A model generated the notes under the pieces. It was not told the origin of the DNA. It made no database searches and saw nothing but the letters and a program-made list of their open reading frames with translations. From Tolypeutes matacus (lineage: Eukaryota > Chordata > Mammalia > Cingulata > Chlamyphoridae): 64,000 bases of DNA. The stretch covers positions 6,976,556 to 7,040,555 of the forward strand of contig JAKSZT010017954.1 in the NCBI GenBank assembly GCA_026826555.1. Direction: 5' to 3'. Below are positions 1 to 11,729 of the stretch, in pieces. Made by a program: the position numbers and the translations under genes. Position 1 is the first letter of the stretch. The number at the start of each line of letters is the position of its first letter.

Positions 1-3000
1 AAACCACATTTATCTGGAGTCGTGGGGGTGGAGGTGATAATAATAAACTGTGTTTACCAGGCAGGTTTGACCATAGAACACCTATTAACATTTCATAGGT
101 TCCTTCAACCACACTTTGGGAAGTAAGCACTCCAGATTCTCTACAGGAATTCTAACAAACAGAGAATCTTGAGAGTTAACCTTTATTGCATTCCATTTTG
201 GAATGGCAGCATAAACTATGCAGAGAAGGACTCTGACAACTCCATGAAATTCATTACTGGGACTTCAGAATGAATGTTTGGAAAAATATTATTTAGTACA
301 TTGCATGTCATCTTCTTTATGTGCTCCATGGGAGAAAAAACATTCTGGTTGCAGAGCCAAGAATTTCTTCTGACCAATCAGTTTTTCTCTCTCTTTGGAC
401 CCCACAAGCAACTGATCAGGTTTCCATCTTCATCATGGAGGCCAGAAACCTAGAGCCCACCTGTTGTAAATACAGCAGTAGATGAGGCAGGCTAGCCTCC
501 ATCCTGGTTCCACTGTGCATACCTACCTTGTTTCTTTTTCTTCTCATCTAGCAATGACTTTAAAAATTACTATTTTTTTAAAGTTACCTTAAATCCATTT
601 TGGTTCAGGACCAGGGAATAAATAAATGATACTCACTTTACCTCGCTAATTGATAAACTGACATTGACTTCTCTGAGACTGTTAGCACTTAGGGCTGATC
701 AACAAGGTTGATATGCACTTGATACCCAGCCACAGTCTTGGTGACAGTCACTTATTTAGTTACAGGGCAACTCTGTTTTTGGCTCTGTGAAGACTCTAAA
801 GTATATTAAATCCTTGTTTTTTCAGTTTCTCTGATCACTGAAGCCATGAAAACAATTTATTTTTGTCCATATATGTCTTGTCCTCAGTAGACTTCTAGTA
901 GGGTATGATTATCATTTACATGAAAAGATATCATAGAAATTTAGCTTTAGAAAGGACCTTAAAAATCATCTACTCTAGAGCTAGCAGAGGGGTTTCAGTT
1001 GTCTTGCCATCTCTAATCTATTAGCTTGGAATACCATGTTGAGAAGGATTCTGGGCCAAGAAGGAATGAAAAGCTAGATTGATTTGGAGATGTCTGCCAT
1101 GAGTATGGAAGAGTGGAAGTGTGGGCATCACATATTTTCTCTCCCCAGTCTCTGTCATTTAATAAATGAAGCTATCTGAGGCAGAGATGGCACTAGAAGC
1201 CAGTTGCCCTTATTCTGAGTCCAGGACTCTTTTTTTTAACCCCTTCTTGCTGAAGTAATTCTTTTTCTTCCCACAATGAAAGTGAGTAAATTACAGCATT
1301 GAAAAATTAAGCCTCTTCTAAATTTGCCATTGAGTTAATTATAAAATAGGAAACAGAACCCAGAATCTGCCTCCTTCCTCATTCCTTTTCCCAATCTCTG
1401 ATGACGTTAAGAAACAAGGCCATTCTACCGTCAGACCTAGCTAAATTGTTCTTGTTTGCACTTAGCCATATTGCCATGCTTCCATTTCTTAAAATAAAGT
1501 TGAGACATGCACTTTAGTAAGTTCTTTTCCTCTGGGGAAACTTGTAAGGTATATCCTTTTATCTTCTAGAAAAGTGGGGGGGGATGGCATTTTAGAAGAA
1601 TCAAGTTGAGCAACTTTGCTGTTTCAGAAGTATCTCATTAACAAGTAATAATCCTTTCAAATAATAATCTACATGAAATTGAGATGAACAGTTTGGTTCT
1701 TAAAGTTTTTTTGTGACAGTGGAATTTTCTTCCCCAAGCAATTCATTTGCTAATGAAAAATAAAATTGGTGCTGTCCAATTTCTTCCTTTTAGATCATCA
1801 GTCTTGTTAACACACATACGGACTGAACATTCTATCACATCTTTTTAAGTGTTGGAGACCTGCATTTCAAGCCCTACCCTGCCCAGAGATAAGAGGGAAG
1901 AGGTACAATTAATAAATCATTTTTTCCAAGCTTTTCTTCCAGTGGTCTACAGACTGCTTCCTCCTGACACGAGTCAAGCTATTTAACATGATGGAATCCA
2001 TCTTGTAGGTCTGTCTGTATTCAGGCTAAGTGATTGAATTCATAGGCCCCTTGATTTAGTGCCTCATTTGTCACTTTCTCGAAGAGAGGATTTTGGACCT
2101 GTTTTGTTGGGATATTGGCTAGGAACTGGGGGAGAACCTGCCCCTGAGCTACCGTTACTTTCCTCTACAAACATGATTCATAATTAGCCTGGAAGAATCA
2201 GGAAGATAATGGGGATGGCCAACTGCTCTGAAAAGCAGGCAGCTCTGAAGTCCATTACGTTAGCAACAGGACAGACTCTGAGATGTCTTTGAGATTAAGA
2301 GGCGCTTAAGAAACCTGCCATTTTAGCAACTGGAGTATCCACAACACAGTGCCTTCAAAAATAACCAGCATGCCTTTTGGTGGAACCATACTTTTCTAAA
2401 ATGTATTGGGCCTCAAGGCAAATTTCCATCTTTTGCCAGGAACCCAGTGCCAGTTAGAGTGGATGTACCTGACAGTTTCACTCTCGCAACCCCTGCAACA
2501 GTGTTGTTTCAGGGCCGGAAGCTGGGCTGGTTTCCTGTTGACCTTGTGGCTGGCATAGTAACTGGGCTGCCTGCAGAGTGGGAATGGAGTGGGTGTTTGT
2601 GTGTGGGCATCATGACATCCCAGGAGGGTGCTTCCTGCCGGGCATCCTCTTCAACAGGTACTGCATTTTCTATTGGCTCTTCAGGAAGGAAGGAAAATCA
2701 AAAAGGTGGAATGAAGTATGTGAGAAAGAGGACAGTCTCTAAAAAGTGTGGTGGTGCCAACTTAATCACGTGTAGGATAAAAGGTGCTGAATGAAGCCTG
2801 AGGATGCAGTGCCTAGCTCCAGTCAGGCCCTTCCTGCTACAGCTGCAGGGCTTCTATTTGTCAGCCTTTCACTCTCAAATACACCAGACTCCCTACAGAA
2901 TTGCTCAGGTATGTGGGGGAAGTCAGGCTATTTTTTATTTGAAAATAAATTTCTTCTTGTGAAAATGGGAACACCACAACCCTTCAAGGCAAATGGGAGA

Positions 3001-3029
3001 GAGCAAATAGAGTTCCAGTGTTTAGGCCT
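1..3029. other. Unique non-coding DNA, no gene seen
   Basis: No convincing coding region is visible here. Open frames at 2447-2794 and 2791-3060 are short, match no family I recognise, and lack splice-site or codon-use support. A short stretch near 935-985 (a block like 'aaaggaccttaaaaatcatct') resembles the start of an ancient MIR-like SINE. The rest is AT-rich single-copy-looking sequence. Confidence 0.6.
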
Positions 3030-3225
3030 AAAACAGGGGGTTTCATCCTGTGATGAGTAGAGCTCTACAAGGTCTGTGGATAAGCTTCAAGGGGCCCAGG
3101 AATCCCTTGAAAGTGCGAAGTTTTGTTTGTGTGCTTATATATTTGCCTGGGAAGACGGTCCATGCTTTTCACCAGATGTTCAAAAAGATCTGTGAAATAA
3201 ATAAATAGGAATCACTGGGTTAGAG
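3030..3225. repeat. Possible ancient DNA-transposon remnant
   Basis: The block contains phrases such as 'aggtctgtggataagcttca' and, near the end, 'atgttcaaaaagatctgtg'. These recall old mammalian interspersed repeats that end in a 'ggtccatg...ggttaagaac' type sequence. No terminal repeats or target duplication can be made out, so family and orientation are uncertain. Confidence 0.3.
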
Positions 3226-3444
3226 AAGACTAAATTTGGACATGTGATCATTTGAAATGCAATCTGTTATCTATGACAAGGAGAAGGCACTAGTACTTTC
3301 ATCATCCCAGCTTTGTTCTCCTACCTACCCATGGCCTTAACAAAGATAAACGCTGGTTTCCACAGCCATATTTTCATTCCACAAAGGTTTGGGAAACCCA
3401 TTAAACAGACTCTATTATTGCTTTGCTTCCATCTTTGTTCAGGC

Positions 3445-3468
3445 TTTTTTTTTTTTTTTTTTTTTTTT
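3445..3468. repeat. Poly-T tract
   Basis: This is an uninterrupted run of about 24 T. It could be the poly(A) tail of an old minus-strand retrotransposed copy, because the bases that follow (3469-3640) are AT-rich. No target-site duplication or recognisable body was found. Confidence 0.8.
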
Positions 3469-3630
3469 AATGTGGTTGGTTGTTAATTTAAGTTCTTATG
3501 TTTTATATTTTTCATAGTTAAAATGTGTCCATTTTTAAGTGCTCCATTTTAATTTTTTGTCACTGGGTCAAAATTGAGCCATGACCTGTGTAAAATAAAG
3601 TTTTTTACCCAGAATAATAAAATCAGAATT

Positions 3631-3770
3631 TTTAAAGCTGAAAGATCATTTTACCCATCTGTTTCTTTTACCAATGAAGACGTCAAAGCCCAGAGATGTA
3701 AGGTAGCTTTCTCAAGGTCACACTCTATTTGGAAGTAGAGTTAATGAGTTATTTTATTCTTCAGCCTTGT
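3631..3770 (-). repeat. MIR-like SINE fragment
   Basis: The order 'ctgaaagatcattttaccca', then 'aagcccagagatgtaaggta', then 'caaggtcacac' follows the reverse complement of the MIR core (tail-side consensus, cccagagagg..., then aaggtcacacagct). It is diverged and 5'/3' truncated, as expected of an element older than the mammalian radiation. Confidence 0.6.
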
Positions 3771-5331
3771 TGAAGAAAGGAAATTATAGAATTAATGGAA
3801 TTTTAGGGAGCTGGGGATTTTCAATATCTTTGTTATTAAAAAAAAGCATAGTGTGGTTATATGGAAACCTTATGTAAGTCCATCTTCTCAGCCTTTTTCA
3901 GATCTGTATCCTTTCCTCTTAGTTCTCCTCCTCACTCCCCTTCTTATTAAATGGTGTATACAAAGCATCCCTGTATTTTATTCTAAGCTCCACAGAGTGG
4001 GGCTCTCCTGGGCCCTCTAGGAGCTTACACTCTCAAATTCGTGTGGCTACACGTAGAGAGTACACGTATTTGTTCACATACCTTTTTTGGTAATTTTTTT
4101 ATTAGAGAAGTTGTGAGTTTACAGAACAATTATGCATAAAATAGAGGATTTCCATATACCACCCTATTATTAACACCTTGCATAGATGTTGTACATTTGT
4201 TACAAATGATGAAAGCACATTTTTATAATTACACTATTAAACATAATCCATAATTTAACTTCAGGCTCACTATTTGTGTAGTGTAGTTCCATGAAATTTT
4301 TTTGTATTTTTATTCTGCTACCATATATACAACCTAACATTTCCCCTTTTAATCATATTCATATATATAGTTCAGTGCTGTTAGTTACATTAACAATGTT
4401 GTGCTACCATCATCACCATCAATTACTAAAACATATCCATCTTTCCAAATAGAAACTCTGCACATTTTAAGCCTTAACTCCCTATCCCCATCCCCACCCC
4501 ATCCCCTGATAACCTAAATTCTAGATTCTGACTCTGTGAATTTGCTTATTCTTATTATTTGTCCTTTTGAGTCTAGCTTATTTCGCTCAACATGTTGTTT
4601 TCAAGGTTCATTCATATTGTTGCATGTATCAGAACTTTGTTCCTTTTTATGACTGAGTAATATTCCATGCTATGTGTATACCACATTTTGTTTATCCGTT
4701 CATTGGTTGATGAACACTTAGGTTACTTCCATATTTTGGCAATTGTTAATAATGCTGCTATGACCACTAGTGTGCAAATATCTGTTCGAGTCCCTGCTTT
4801 AAATTCTTTTCGGTATATACCTAGAAGTGGGATTGCCAGGTCATATGGTAATTCTATACATAGCTTTCTGAAGAACTGCCAATTTGTCTTCCACAGCAGC
4901 TGCACCATTTTACATTGCCACCGGCAATAAATGAGTGTTCCTGTTTCTCCCATCCTCTCCAACACTTATTTTCTGTTTTGTTTTTTAATAGTAGCCATTC
5001 TAGTGGGTATAAAATGGTATTTCATTGTAGTTTTGATATGCATTTCCCTAATGACTAATGATGTTGAGCATCTTTTTATGTGCTTTTGGCCATTTGTATA
5101 TCTTCTTTGGAGAAATGTCTATTCAAGTCTTTGGCCCATTTTTTAATTGTGTTGTTTGTTTGTTTGTTGTTGAGTTGAAGGATTTCTTTATATATTCTAG
5201 ATATTAACCCTTATCAGATAATTCGTTTCCAAGTATTTTCTCTCATTGTGTAGATGGCATTTTGCTTTCATGATAAAGTCCTTTGAGGCATAAAAGATTT
5301 TTTTTTATTTTGATGAGGTTCCATTTATTTG

Positions 5332-5437
5332 GTCTTCTTCTTCTTCTTCTTCTTCTTCTTCTTCTTCTTCTTCTTCTTCNNNNNNNNNNCTTCTTCTTCT
5401 TCTTCTTCTTCTTCTTCTTCTTCTTCTTCTTCTTCTC
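5332..5437. repeat. (TTC)n microsatellite with assembly gap
   Basis: About 35 TTC units are interrupted by 10 N (5380-5389). It lies inside L1 sequence, where the ancestral text reads 'ccatttatttggtcttc...', so a short TTC run in L1 seems to have expanded. The true length is unknown because the gap is a placeholder. The long poly-Leu, poly-Phe, poly-Lys and poly-Arg frames here are artefacts of this repeat. Confidence 0.97.
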
Positions 5438-5654
5438 TTTCATTGCTTGTGCTATGTGTGTAAAGTCTAAGAAACTATTGCCTAACGCAAGGTGCTGAAG
5501 ATGCTTCCCTACATTTTCTTCTAGGAGCTTGATAATTCTGGCTGTCATATTTAGGTCTTTGATCCATTTTTTAGTTGATTTTTATATATGGTGTGAGGTA
5601 GGAGTCCACCTTCATTCTTTTGATAATATAGATCCAGTTTTCCAAGCACCATTT

Positions 5655-5838
5655 ATTTGTTTATTTTTTATTTTTTAAAGATTTTATTTATTTATTCATT
5701 TATCCCCCCCCCCTTGCTGCTTGTGCTTGCCGGGTCAGCCAACCACGCCCGCCCCCACCAGGAGGCCCCGGGAACCGAACCCGGGGCCTCCCATACGGCA
5801 AACGGGAGCCCTACCGATTGAGCCACAGCCGCTTCCCC
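5655..5838 (-). mobile_element. DAS-type tRNA-derived SINE (monomer)
   Basis: On the minus strand the element begins 'gggaagcggctgtggctcaa', which holds the pol III A box. A B box of the ggttcg(a/g)ttcc form follows, and it ends in an A/T-rich tail (plus strand 'aaagattttatttatttatt'). It is flanked by a 13 bp duplication, CCAAGCACCATTT, at 5642-5654 and 5839-5851, inside L1. The A and B boxes derive from a tRNA, consistent with armadillo DAS elements. Confidence 0.92.
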
Positions 5839-5851
5839 CCAAGCACCATTT

Positions 5852-5950
5852 TTTTTTTTTTTTTTTTTTACCGGGAGGTACCGGGAATCGAACCCCGGTC
5901 TCTCCATATGGTAGACGGACGCCGAACCTCTTGAGCCACATCCGTTTCCC
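5852..5950 (-). mobile_element. Short DAS-type SINE (ggatgtggctca subtype)
   Basis: A minus-strand tRNA-like body ('gggaaacggatgtggctcaa', then a ggttcgattcc-type B box) is followed by a tail of about 19 A, seen as T at 5851-5869. AGCACCATTT at 5842-5851 and 5951-5960 flanks it. Because 5842-5851 is also the right-hand duplication of the neighbouring SINE, this one landed in, or right next to, the same target. Confidence 0.9.
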
Positions 5951-7429
5951 AGCACCATTTATTAAACAGACTATTATTCCCAGTTGTAGTGGTCTTTGCC
6001 CTCTTTTCAAAAATCATTTACATTTACATTGATATGATTACATTATATCTGCCCTTATGCCAGAACAATGTTGTTTTGATTACTGTGGCTTTGTAATAAG
6101 TTTCAAATCAGGAGGTATGAATCCTCCAACCTTGTTCTTCTTATTCACATACCCTTGCTTCAAATTATCCGGTCTGTCCACCATGCTGCCCAAAGAAATA
6201 AGAAGATAAAATACCAAAATAATGAGCCATAAACCAGGAAATCTAACCATGTCTACATCCTTTGCTCTTTCAGGGATCTTTGAAATCTGGTAGTGGTTTT
6301 AGGAGGAAGAGTTATGCTTGTCTTGGGACCCAAAAAGGAGGGGCTGAGACAGAGACCCAGATAACTCATAGGAAGGTACCAGGCTGCACTGAGCTCACTA
6401 AAGGCAGCACACTGTCCTAATTTTTGTTTAATCCCTGTGCCTGGCACCGTGGCTGGCAGACTCTGTGCCCTGTCAATGCTAGAGAAGGAATCACAGGCGC
6501 TCCTTCGTGCACTCAGAGGAGGCACTGCTAAAGGAGCAGCACTGTGGCCAGAGAATGCCAGGTGGAAAGAAGGAGAGAAACTGCTCCTGTGGTGCGGCCT
6601 TGTCCAGCACTGCTGGCAGCAGCCTCTCAGCTCTCTGCAGATAGCACAGGCCTCGACAAGCAAGGTCAGGGGGAAGGGAAAGGGAAAATGCCACAACTAT
6701 TTTCCCTCAATAACTTCAATACTCTCAATAACAGAATTCCAGGTATAGAAGCATCTTTTCCTTTGGCAGAGAGCTGCAGAGGGTGGGGAGAATGGTGGGT
6801 TTTGTTAATGCATTGCTGTTAGTTTCCCTCTTCTTCATCGTTCTTAGAAGCTTTTAGGAAATGTGTCTGCTTTTGACTGGAGCCTTCTGTAGGGCCAGAG
6901 ATGCTTCCACATAGAGCCCCTTTCTTGTGAATAAGAACTCCTTTCAGCTTTGTTCATATTGTCCCACCATGTTGCCGCCTTAAAAAAAAAAAAAAAAGTG
7001 TTGTATATATAACCTAGATTATGTCCCCATAAAGTGAATTTGTAACGACTCCCTCATGAGCTTAGCAAAAGTATGTCTAGACAATTTTTTCTGGCTTTCC
7101 TTCCCAAACTTCTTTGGGTTAAAAAATAGGGAAGGATTTGTTTTAATACAGTGTCGTACTGTATCTTTAACCTTTTGTCCAAATGCACATTGCCTGTTTA
7201 AGTTTTATTTAAAGAAAGCGTGTAACTTATAAACCAGCTCTCGCAGACCTTGAGACTGCCCGGGCTGGTCCTCCTGCTGCCAGTGGATTAGCCAAGTCTC
7301 CAGAAGTGTTTTACAGGAAGCTTAGGCGGAGAGAAGCACTTAATTATTATCCAAATTTTTCCCTTTAGTTAAGTCTTACAGTAAGATATCCCAGAGATTA
7401 TATTTTTAGCAACCACTTTAAAGAGACTG

Positions 7430-7610
7430 CAGAGATTAATTTAAAATTGATAATCGCATGGCAGCACCACCGCTTAACAAGCTCAAGGTCTGCCATGTGG
7501 AGCTGGCTGTTCTCAGGGGACTCCAGTTCAATTCTCTTTGCTGCCAGTTGAAATCAGAAATCACAACCGCAGTGATTAGCAGTGAATTCCCTGATCTCCC
7601 TACTGGCAGA
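7430..7610. promoter_or_regulatory. Candidate conserved non-coding element
   Basis: This block free of recognised repeats has balanced composition and closely spaced motifs: 'ttgataatcgcatgg', an AACCGCA Runx-type core within 'tcacaaccgcagtgattag', and TGATTAG. It has no long open frame. Calling it regulatory is inference from texture only; no alignment was possible. Confidence 0.3.
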
Positions 7611-8039
7611 GGGAGAGGGGGCCTGTTTTCTCAGTAGCCCGTAGTTAACCCCTTCGTGGGAGGGGTGGGAGGCAGAGGAAGTGATTCATGGGTCTCAGGT
7701 GGGGCCTAGTCATCCACAACTTTACAAAAACTGCCCAGGTAATTCTGAGAGTCATCACGCTTGGGAGCCACTGCTGTGTGGGGAGTGATGGTGAGATACA
7801 GAAGACAGAGTCGCTTTGGCCCATCCAAAGATGCCCTCCAGTCTAAGTGACTGAAACCCGCACAGCACAGTGGAGAATGTCTCAGAGAGGCTCTTGCTTT
7901 TTCTCTGCCGAGCAGGTTTGTCAAGCTAGGAGAGCCTTTCTTCTTAGAAGGAAGCAGGGAAAACTGCTTTCTGCCCCCTCTTCCAGCTTTCTTTTTTTAA
8001 AAATGGCCTCTGGCTACCAAGTGGCCGATTATGGATAGT

Positions 8040-8340
8040 ATTGTAGAGCAGCAGTAAGCAGTGTTAATGAGCTACAGGATATCAGAAACAAAAAAAGAAA
8101 ATATTTTCCCTGCAGGCTAAACAAAATTAATTTTAAAAATTAATGTAAAACCACTAATGCTGCAAGTGCCTCCATTAAATTATGGAACTGTGACATGTAC
8201 AATGCTATATTTTTGCCATTGAATTCGTTATCTAAGAGGTGTTCATTGTTTGTTACAGTGTGAAAAGCTGTTTTCCTCCAGATAAGCTTGTTCATTAGTA
8301 AACTGGATCCCTGCCACCACCGGTTTCTCAGCACTGAAGT
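8040..8340. promoter_or_regulatory. Candidate conserved non-coding element
   Basis: This AT-rich stretch without recognised repeats contains several TTAAT/ATTAA homeodomain-type cores ('aaaattaattttaaaaatta' near 8123-8143), an ATTGTTTGTTA SOX/forkhead-like run near 8248, and 'ccagataagcttg', which holds a GATA core. This is typical of developmental enhancers in gene-poor regions, but it is inferred from motif texture only. Confidence 0.3.
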
Positions 8341-9729
8341 AATGCTCTGTAGCATAAATGCAGACAGCAGCTCTACATTTAATATCAGAAATGTAAATCA
8401 AAAGCATCCAGTCTGGTTTGAAATGACTTCAGTCTTTCTCAGGGTGAAATCGGGGGTGGGGGTGGGGGGGATCTTCTCTCTGCTGCTTCTGACACCACTG
8501 CTTTGGCAGAGCAGCCCTGAAAGCAGGCTGATAATTCTTAAACAAAGTATCTTGTTTCCCACTGAGTCTCTGGATCACTCTGTCATTAGACTGGATTTAT
8601 TTCTAGGGTTTCATTCACGCTGTGACAGCTTGGGATTTATAAATTCTGTGTTTTAATTTCAGGCAGAAATGAAACTGGTCAAATGCAATTTGGGAGGGGG
8701 AACAACCCTTGATAAAATGGCGTGCATTTTAATGCCTAAACACTGAGACAGAATAAATAAGGCGTCATGGGTGGCATGCTGAGACTTCAGCCAAAGCCGA
8801 CGGTGTACCAAGCCAGCTCGGGGACAGTACAGGGACAGGCCCGGGGAAGCCATGTTTAGCACAGGCCCAGAGCGCCCACTCCATTTCCAAGACCCATGTT
8901 GTTGGGCCTGGGTGAGGGAACCAGCAAGCACTGGCCTTGCCTCTGAAGGACGGAGAGCCAAACAGGATGTGTCCCATGTGCCACCAGGCAAAAATCAAAG
9001 CAGAGTGTGTGGTGTGGCAGTGATTGCAAAGTGCGGCGTCTCCCAGGCTCTCTCCTCTTTTCAGGCACTTCCACAGCTGCTGTGGAAGCGGCTGCGACAG
9101 GGTGGAGTGTGGCCCAGCCCAGCTGAAGAGTAGGTTCTCACCGCCCTGCTTCTCAAGATGTTGAAGAAGCCCAGAGCCTGATCTTTTCAAAGAGAAGCCA
9201 AAATTACTGACTCCTTTGATACTCTTTTTGGCTTCTATTTACTTCCTTAGCAAACATGCAATTCAGCACTATTTCAAACTGAGGGGTGTATTAGCAACCG
9301 GTTGGGAGCTGAGAGAAACCTGATTAGCAAATAAGCTCATTTCCATGGAAACAGGCTAATTAAGATGCTGCCTTGAAAAGCGTTGGAGAGCCCTGACCAA
9401 TCAGCTTTTGGGGTCCTGCAGAGGGCAACCTGTCCCTGCCCTGATGGGAAAACAGCTGGACTAAACAGAATAGAAAGGATGCTGCCATCCCCTGGGGGCA
9501 GTGTGGCTTTCTCCGGGCCTGTGGGTGCTTTATTGTGCTCTGAGGACTTTACAGTTAGGAGGTGGTTAGAGCTAAACACCCCCTCCTCTTCCAGACTCCC
9601 CATTTTACTAATGAGGAAACTGAGGTTCTTATTAGTGACTTGATGCTAAAAAAAAAGGGGGGCACAAACTGACTCATTCTGAAGGACCCATCAGATGTTT
9701 GTGACAAAAGGCTTCTAGACTGTCTTTTT

Positions 9730-9907
9730 TTTTTTTTTAAGATTTTATTTATTTATTCATTTATCCCCCCCTTGCTGCTTGTGCTCGCTGGGTCAGCTAA
9801 CCACGCCGTGCAGGCGGGCTTGCCTTCACCAGGAGGCCCCGGGAACCGAACCCGGGGCCTCCCATATGGTAAACGGGAGCCCTACTGATTGAGCCACAGC
9901 CGCTTCC
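9730..9907 (-). mobile_element. DAS-type tRNA-derived SINE
   Basis: A minus-strand SINE with an intact head 'gggaagcggctgtggctcaa', the cattggtt-like A box region, a B box within 'cccgggttcggttcc', the 'ggcaagcccgcctg' internal segment and an A-rich tail. It is flanked by a duplication of about 15 bp, CTAGACTGTCTTTTT, at 9715-9729 and 9908-9922. The duplication matches exactly and the body is near-identical to the copy at 19594-19787, so it is a fairly recent insertion. Confidence 0.95.
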
Positions 9908-9960
9908 CTAGACTGTCTTTTTGATCACATATTAAAGCAGGAACTGATCTGTCATCACTA

Positions 9961-10086
9961 GGGTGACCATAAGGCCTAGTTTACCTGGGACAATCCCAAT
10001 TTATCCTGTTGTCCTAGTGTAGTTGTTAATAGCATTTCCTGTTACTCTGGAGTCTGCTAGTTTGAATGATATATGAATGGTCACCC
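9961..10086. mobile_element. Small hAT-like DNA transposon remnant (MITE)
   Basis: The element begins GGGTGACCAT (9961-9970) and ends ATGGTCACCC (10077-10086), a perfect 10 bp terminal inverted repeat over 126 bp. The interior has 'cctgggacaatcccaattt', like the 'cccgggacagtcccggttt' seen in several mammalian non-autonomous hAT families. The expected 8 bp target duplication is not recognisable, so it is old. It has no coding capacity. Confidence 0.65.
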
Positions 10087-10089
10087 CAG

Positions 10090-11725
10090 CTTTCACCCAC
10101 AGCCTAGCCAGTCTGTTCAGGACAAATAATAAATCATGGTAGGCCCAGGGAATGAGAAGCTCTTTTTTCAAAGTTGCAGAAGGATGTAGAGTGAACAAAA
10201 GCAATGAAATAAAGTTCTTAAACACACAGAACAATACCATATAATGTTGATGTTTATATTCAGATATAGCAAAAGTATAAATACATGCTGTGCATGATAA
10301 ATCATGATAAATATCAAATTGTTGATAGCATTTACCTGTGGAGAGGTATCTGAAATATTTATTTCTCAAGCTAGGTAACAGCTATATAGGATTTCCTTAC
10401 ATATAGTCATATTATTCTCTACATTTTTGCAGGCCATGAATATTTCATAATTTAAAAACTTTTTTTTTTTTTCAAGCATTCCCAGATAATTATGATTAGG
10501 GCAGTAGGGAATGATTGCATTCAAGTATGGGACTGTGTGTGGTGTGCACATATGTGTGTAGTAAAGGGGGTGTTATATCTGTAAGGCCAAATATCTCAAG
10601 AATTGCTGCTGCTGGTACTAAAGATGATGTTATTGGGAGCATGAATAAAACTGCATTTACCAACACAAAGCCAGAACTACCTCAGGGAAAGCACTGATGA
10701 ACAGGACTCCATGAGGAGGCTGAGCATGAGTCAGTATAGGCTGCCGGCCCCGTGCTGGCGTTTCTGTTTCTAGGAGAACTCAAAACTAAGGGTGCATCCT
10801 AAGATCTGGCACAGGAAAGCTAGCAGATGTTTGCATTTGGGTGAATTTGCCTGCATAGACTCTGCTGCTCACTCACATTTGATTTGCAGGTTGACATTTA
10901 TTGTTGCTATCCTTGAGGTCCGCACTCACCCATCGATTTTCATAGTTCCTCTGTTTCATTCTAGCTCCAGCAACTGCATTAACCCAGATCCTTTCTCCCC
11001 ACCGCTTCCGAGAAACAGAGGAAAGAGGCTCAGAGAGATGTTCAGTCTTAGGGGAAGCCTTGGAGTGGGGGGTCAGCTGTCCCCATACTTAGCTGGACCA
11101 CAGCTCCATAGCAGACCTTAGAAAACTTCTTGTTGCGCCAAAGCAGCATCGTGTGGAAAGTGAGGGAATCCTCCTGGAATAAGTGAATCTTGAAGCTTTT
11201 TCTCTGTGTCCAGGAGACTGTTTTTTTTCAGACTTGTAGCTTCCCTGCAAACATCATAACTGCATCTAATCCTATCTCAGTACAGCCTGGCACCCAGAAG
11301 TCTATGGTGGAAGGCAAATAAAGGATCCACACACACACACCCCTGTTATTTTTACACCATTATAGTTGATACAGATTTTAAAGCATATTTCTGGACTCTA
11401 AGTAGGTATAGGCCTAATTCCAGTCATATCGACTGGCTTATTAAAAAAAAGCCAGGAGTGGGTAAAATACTGCCAGAATGGGAAGGGAACATTTGACATG
11501 GGAAGGTATTTTTCAAGAGGAAACAAGATAAAAGATGGGTTTGTGGGGACATGGGGTTTGGGTTATGTGCACATCTCACTCCATCTCTTGTGAAGGCTCT
11601 TAGAGTGCATCACCCAGGCACATGTCCTTGGCAAACGGGTCACTTGATCTGGGTATTTTACTTTGGGGCACCCGGTACAATGATCTGCATACAGCAAGTG
11701 GTTGATATGAGCCTCTTGACAGTTA
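10090..11725. other. Unique non-coding DNA, no gene seen
   Basis: AT-rich sequence with a T-run at 10460-10472 and a short CA run near 11329-11342. The open frames at 10001-10369 (minus) and 10792-11121 (plus) match no family I know and have no supporting context. Confidence 0.55.
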
Positions 11726-11729
11726 CAGC

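Larger units (their letters stand above)
4083..6143 (-). mobile_element. L1 LINE 3' fragment (minus strand), with nested insertions
   Basis: Read on the minus strand, 4723-4965 encodes the L1 ORF2 C-terminal signature (LAIPLLGIY... followed by ...IAALLTIAKIW). The 3' UTR lies on the left, towards 4083. The element is bounded by a 10 bp duplication, TTCACATACC, at 4073-4082 and 6144-6153, which dates the whole block to one insertion. It is heavily 5' truncated: only the distal ORF2 and 3' UTR remain, and the frame is broken by stops. Later insertions within it are a TTC microsatellite (5332-5437) and two SINEs (5655-5950). It is not capable of movement. Confidence 0.9.
6154..9700. other. Unique non-coding DNA, no gene seen
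   Basis: No open frame here resembles a known protein. The 147-codon frame at 6253-6696 (minus) and its overlapping frames lack any domain or splice context. Two stretches (7430-7610 and 8040-8340) look like candidate conserved non-coding DNA and are listed separately. An A-run lies at 6981-6996, and a MIR-like piece ('atgaggaaactgaggttc') near 9590-9640. Confidence 0.55.

Noticed and set aside
5243..5548. Frames rich in Lys/Arg or Leu/Phe across the TTC repeat
   Set aside because: They are direct translations of a TTC microsatellite and unknown bases, on both strands. They are not genes.
5692..6032. Frames over the paired SINEs (GNRTPVSPYGRR and similar)
   Set aside because: The same peptide words recur at every SINE copy (for example 17619-17810, 35884-36090, 36207-36503, 61035-61280). 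They are translations of tRNA-like sequence, not a protein family.
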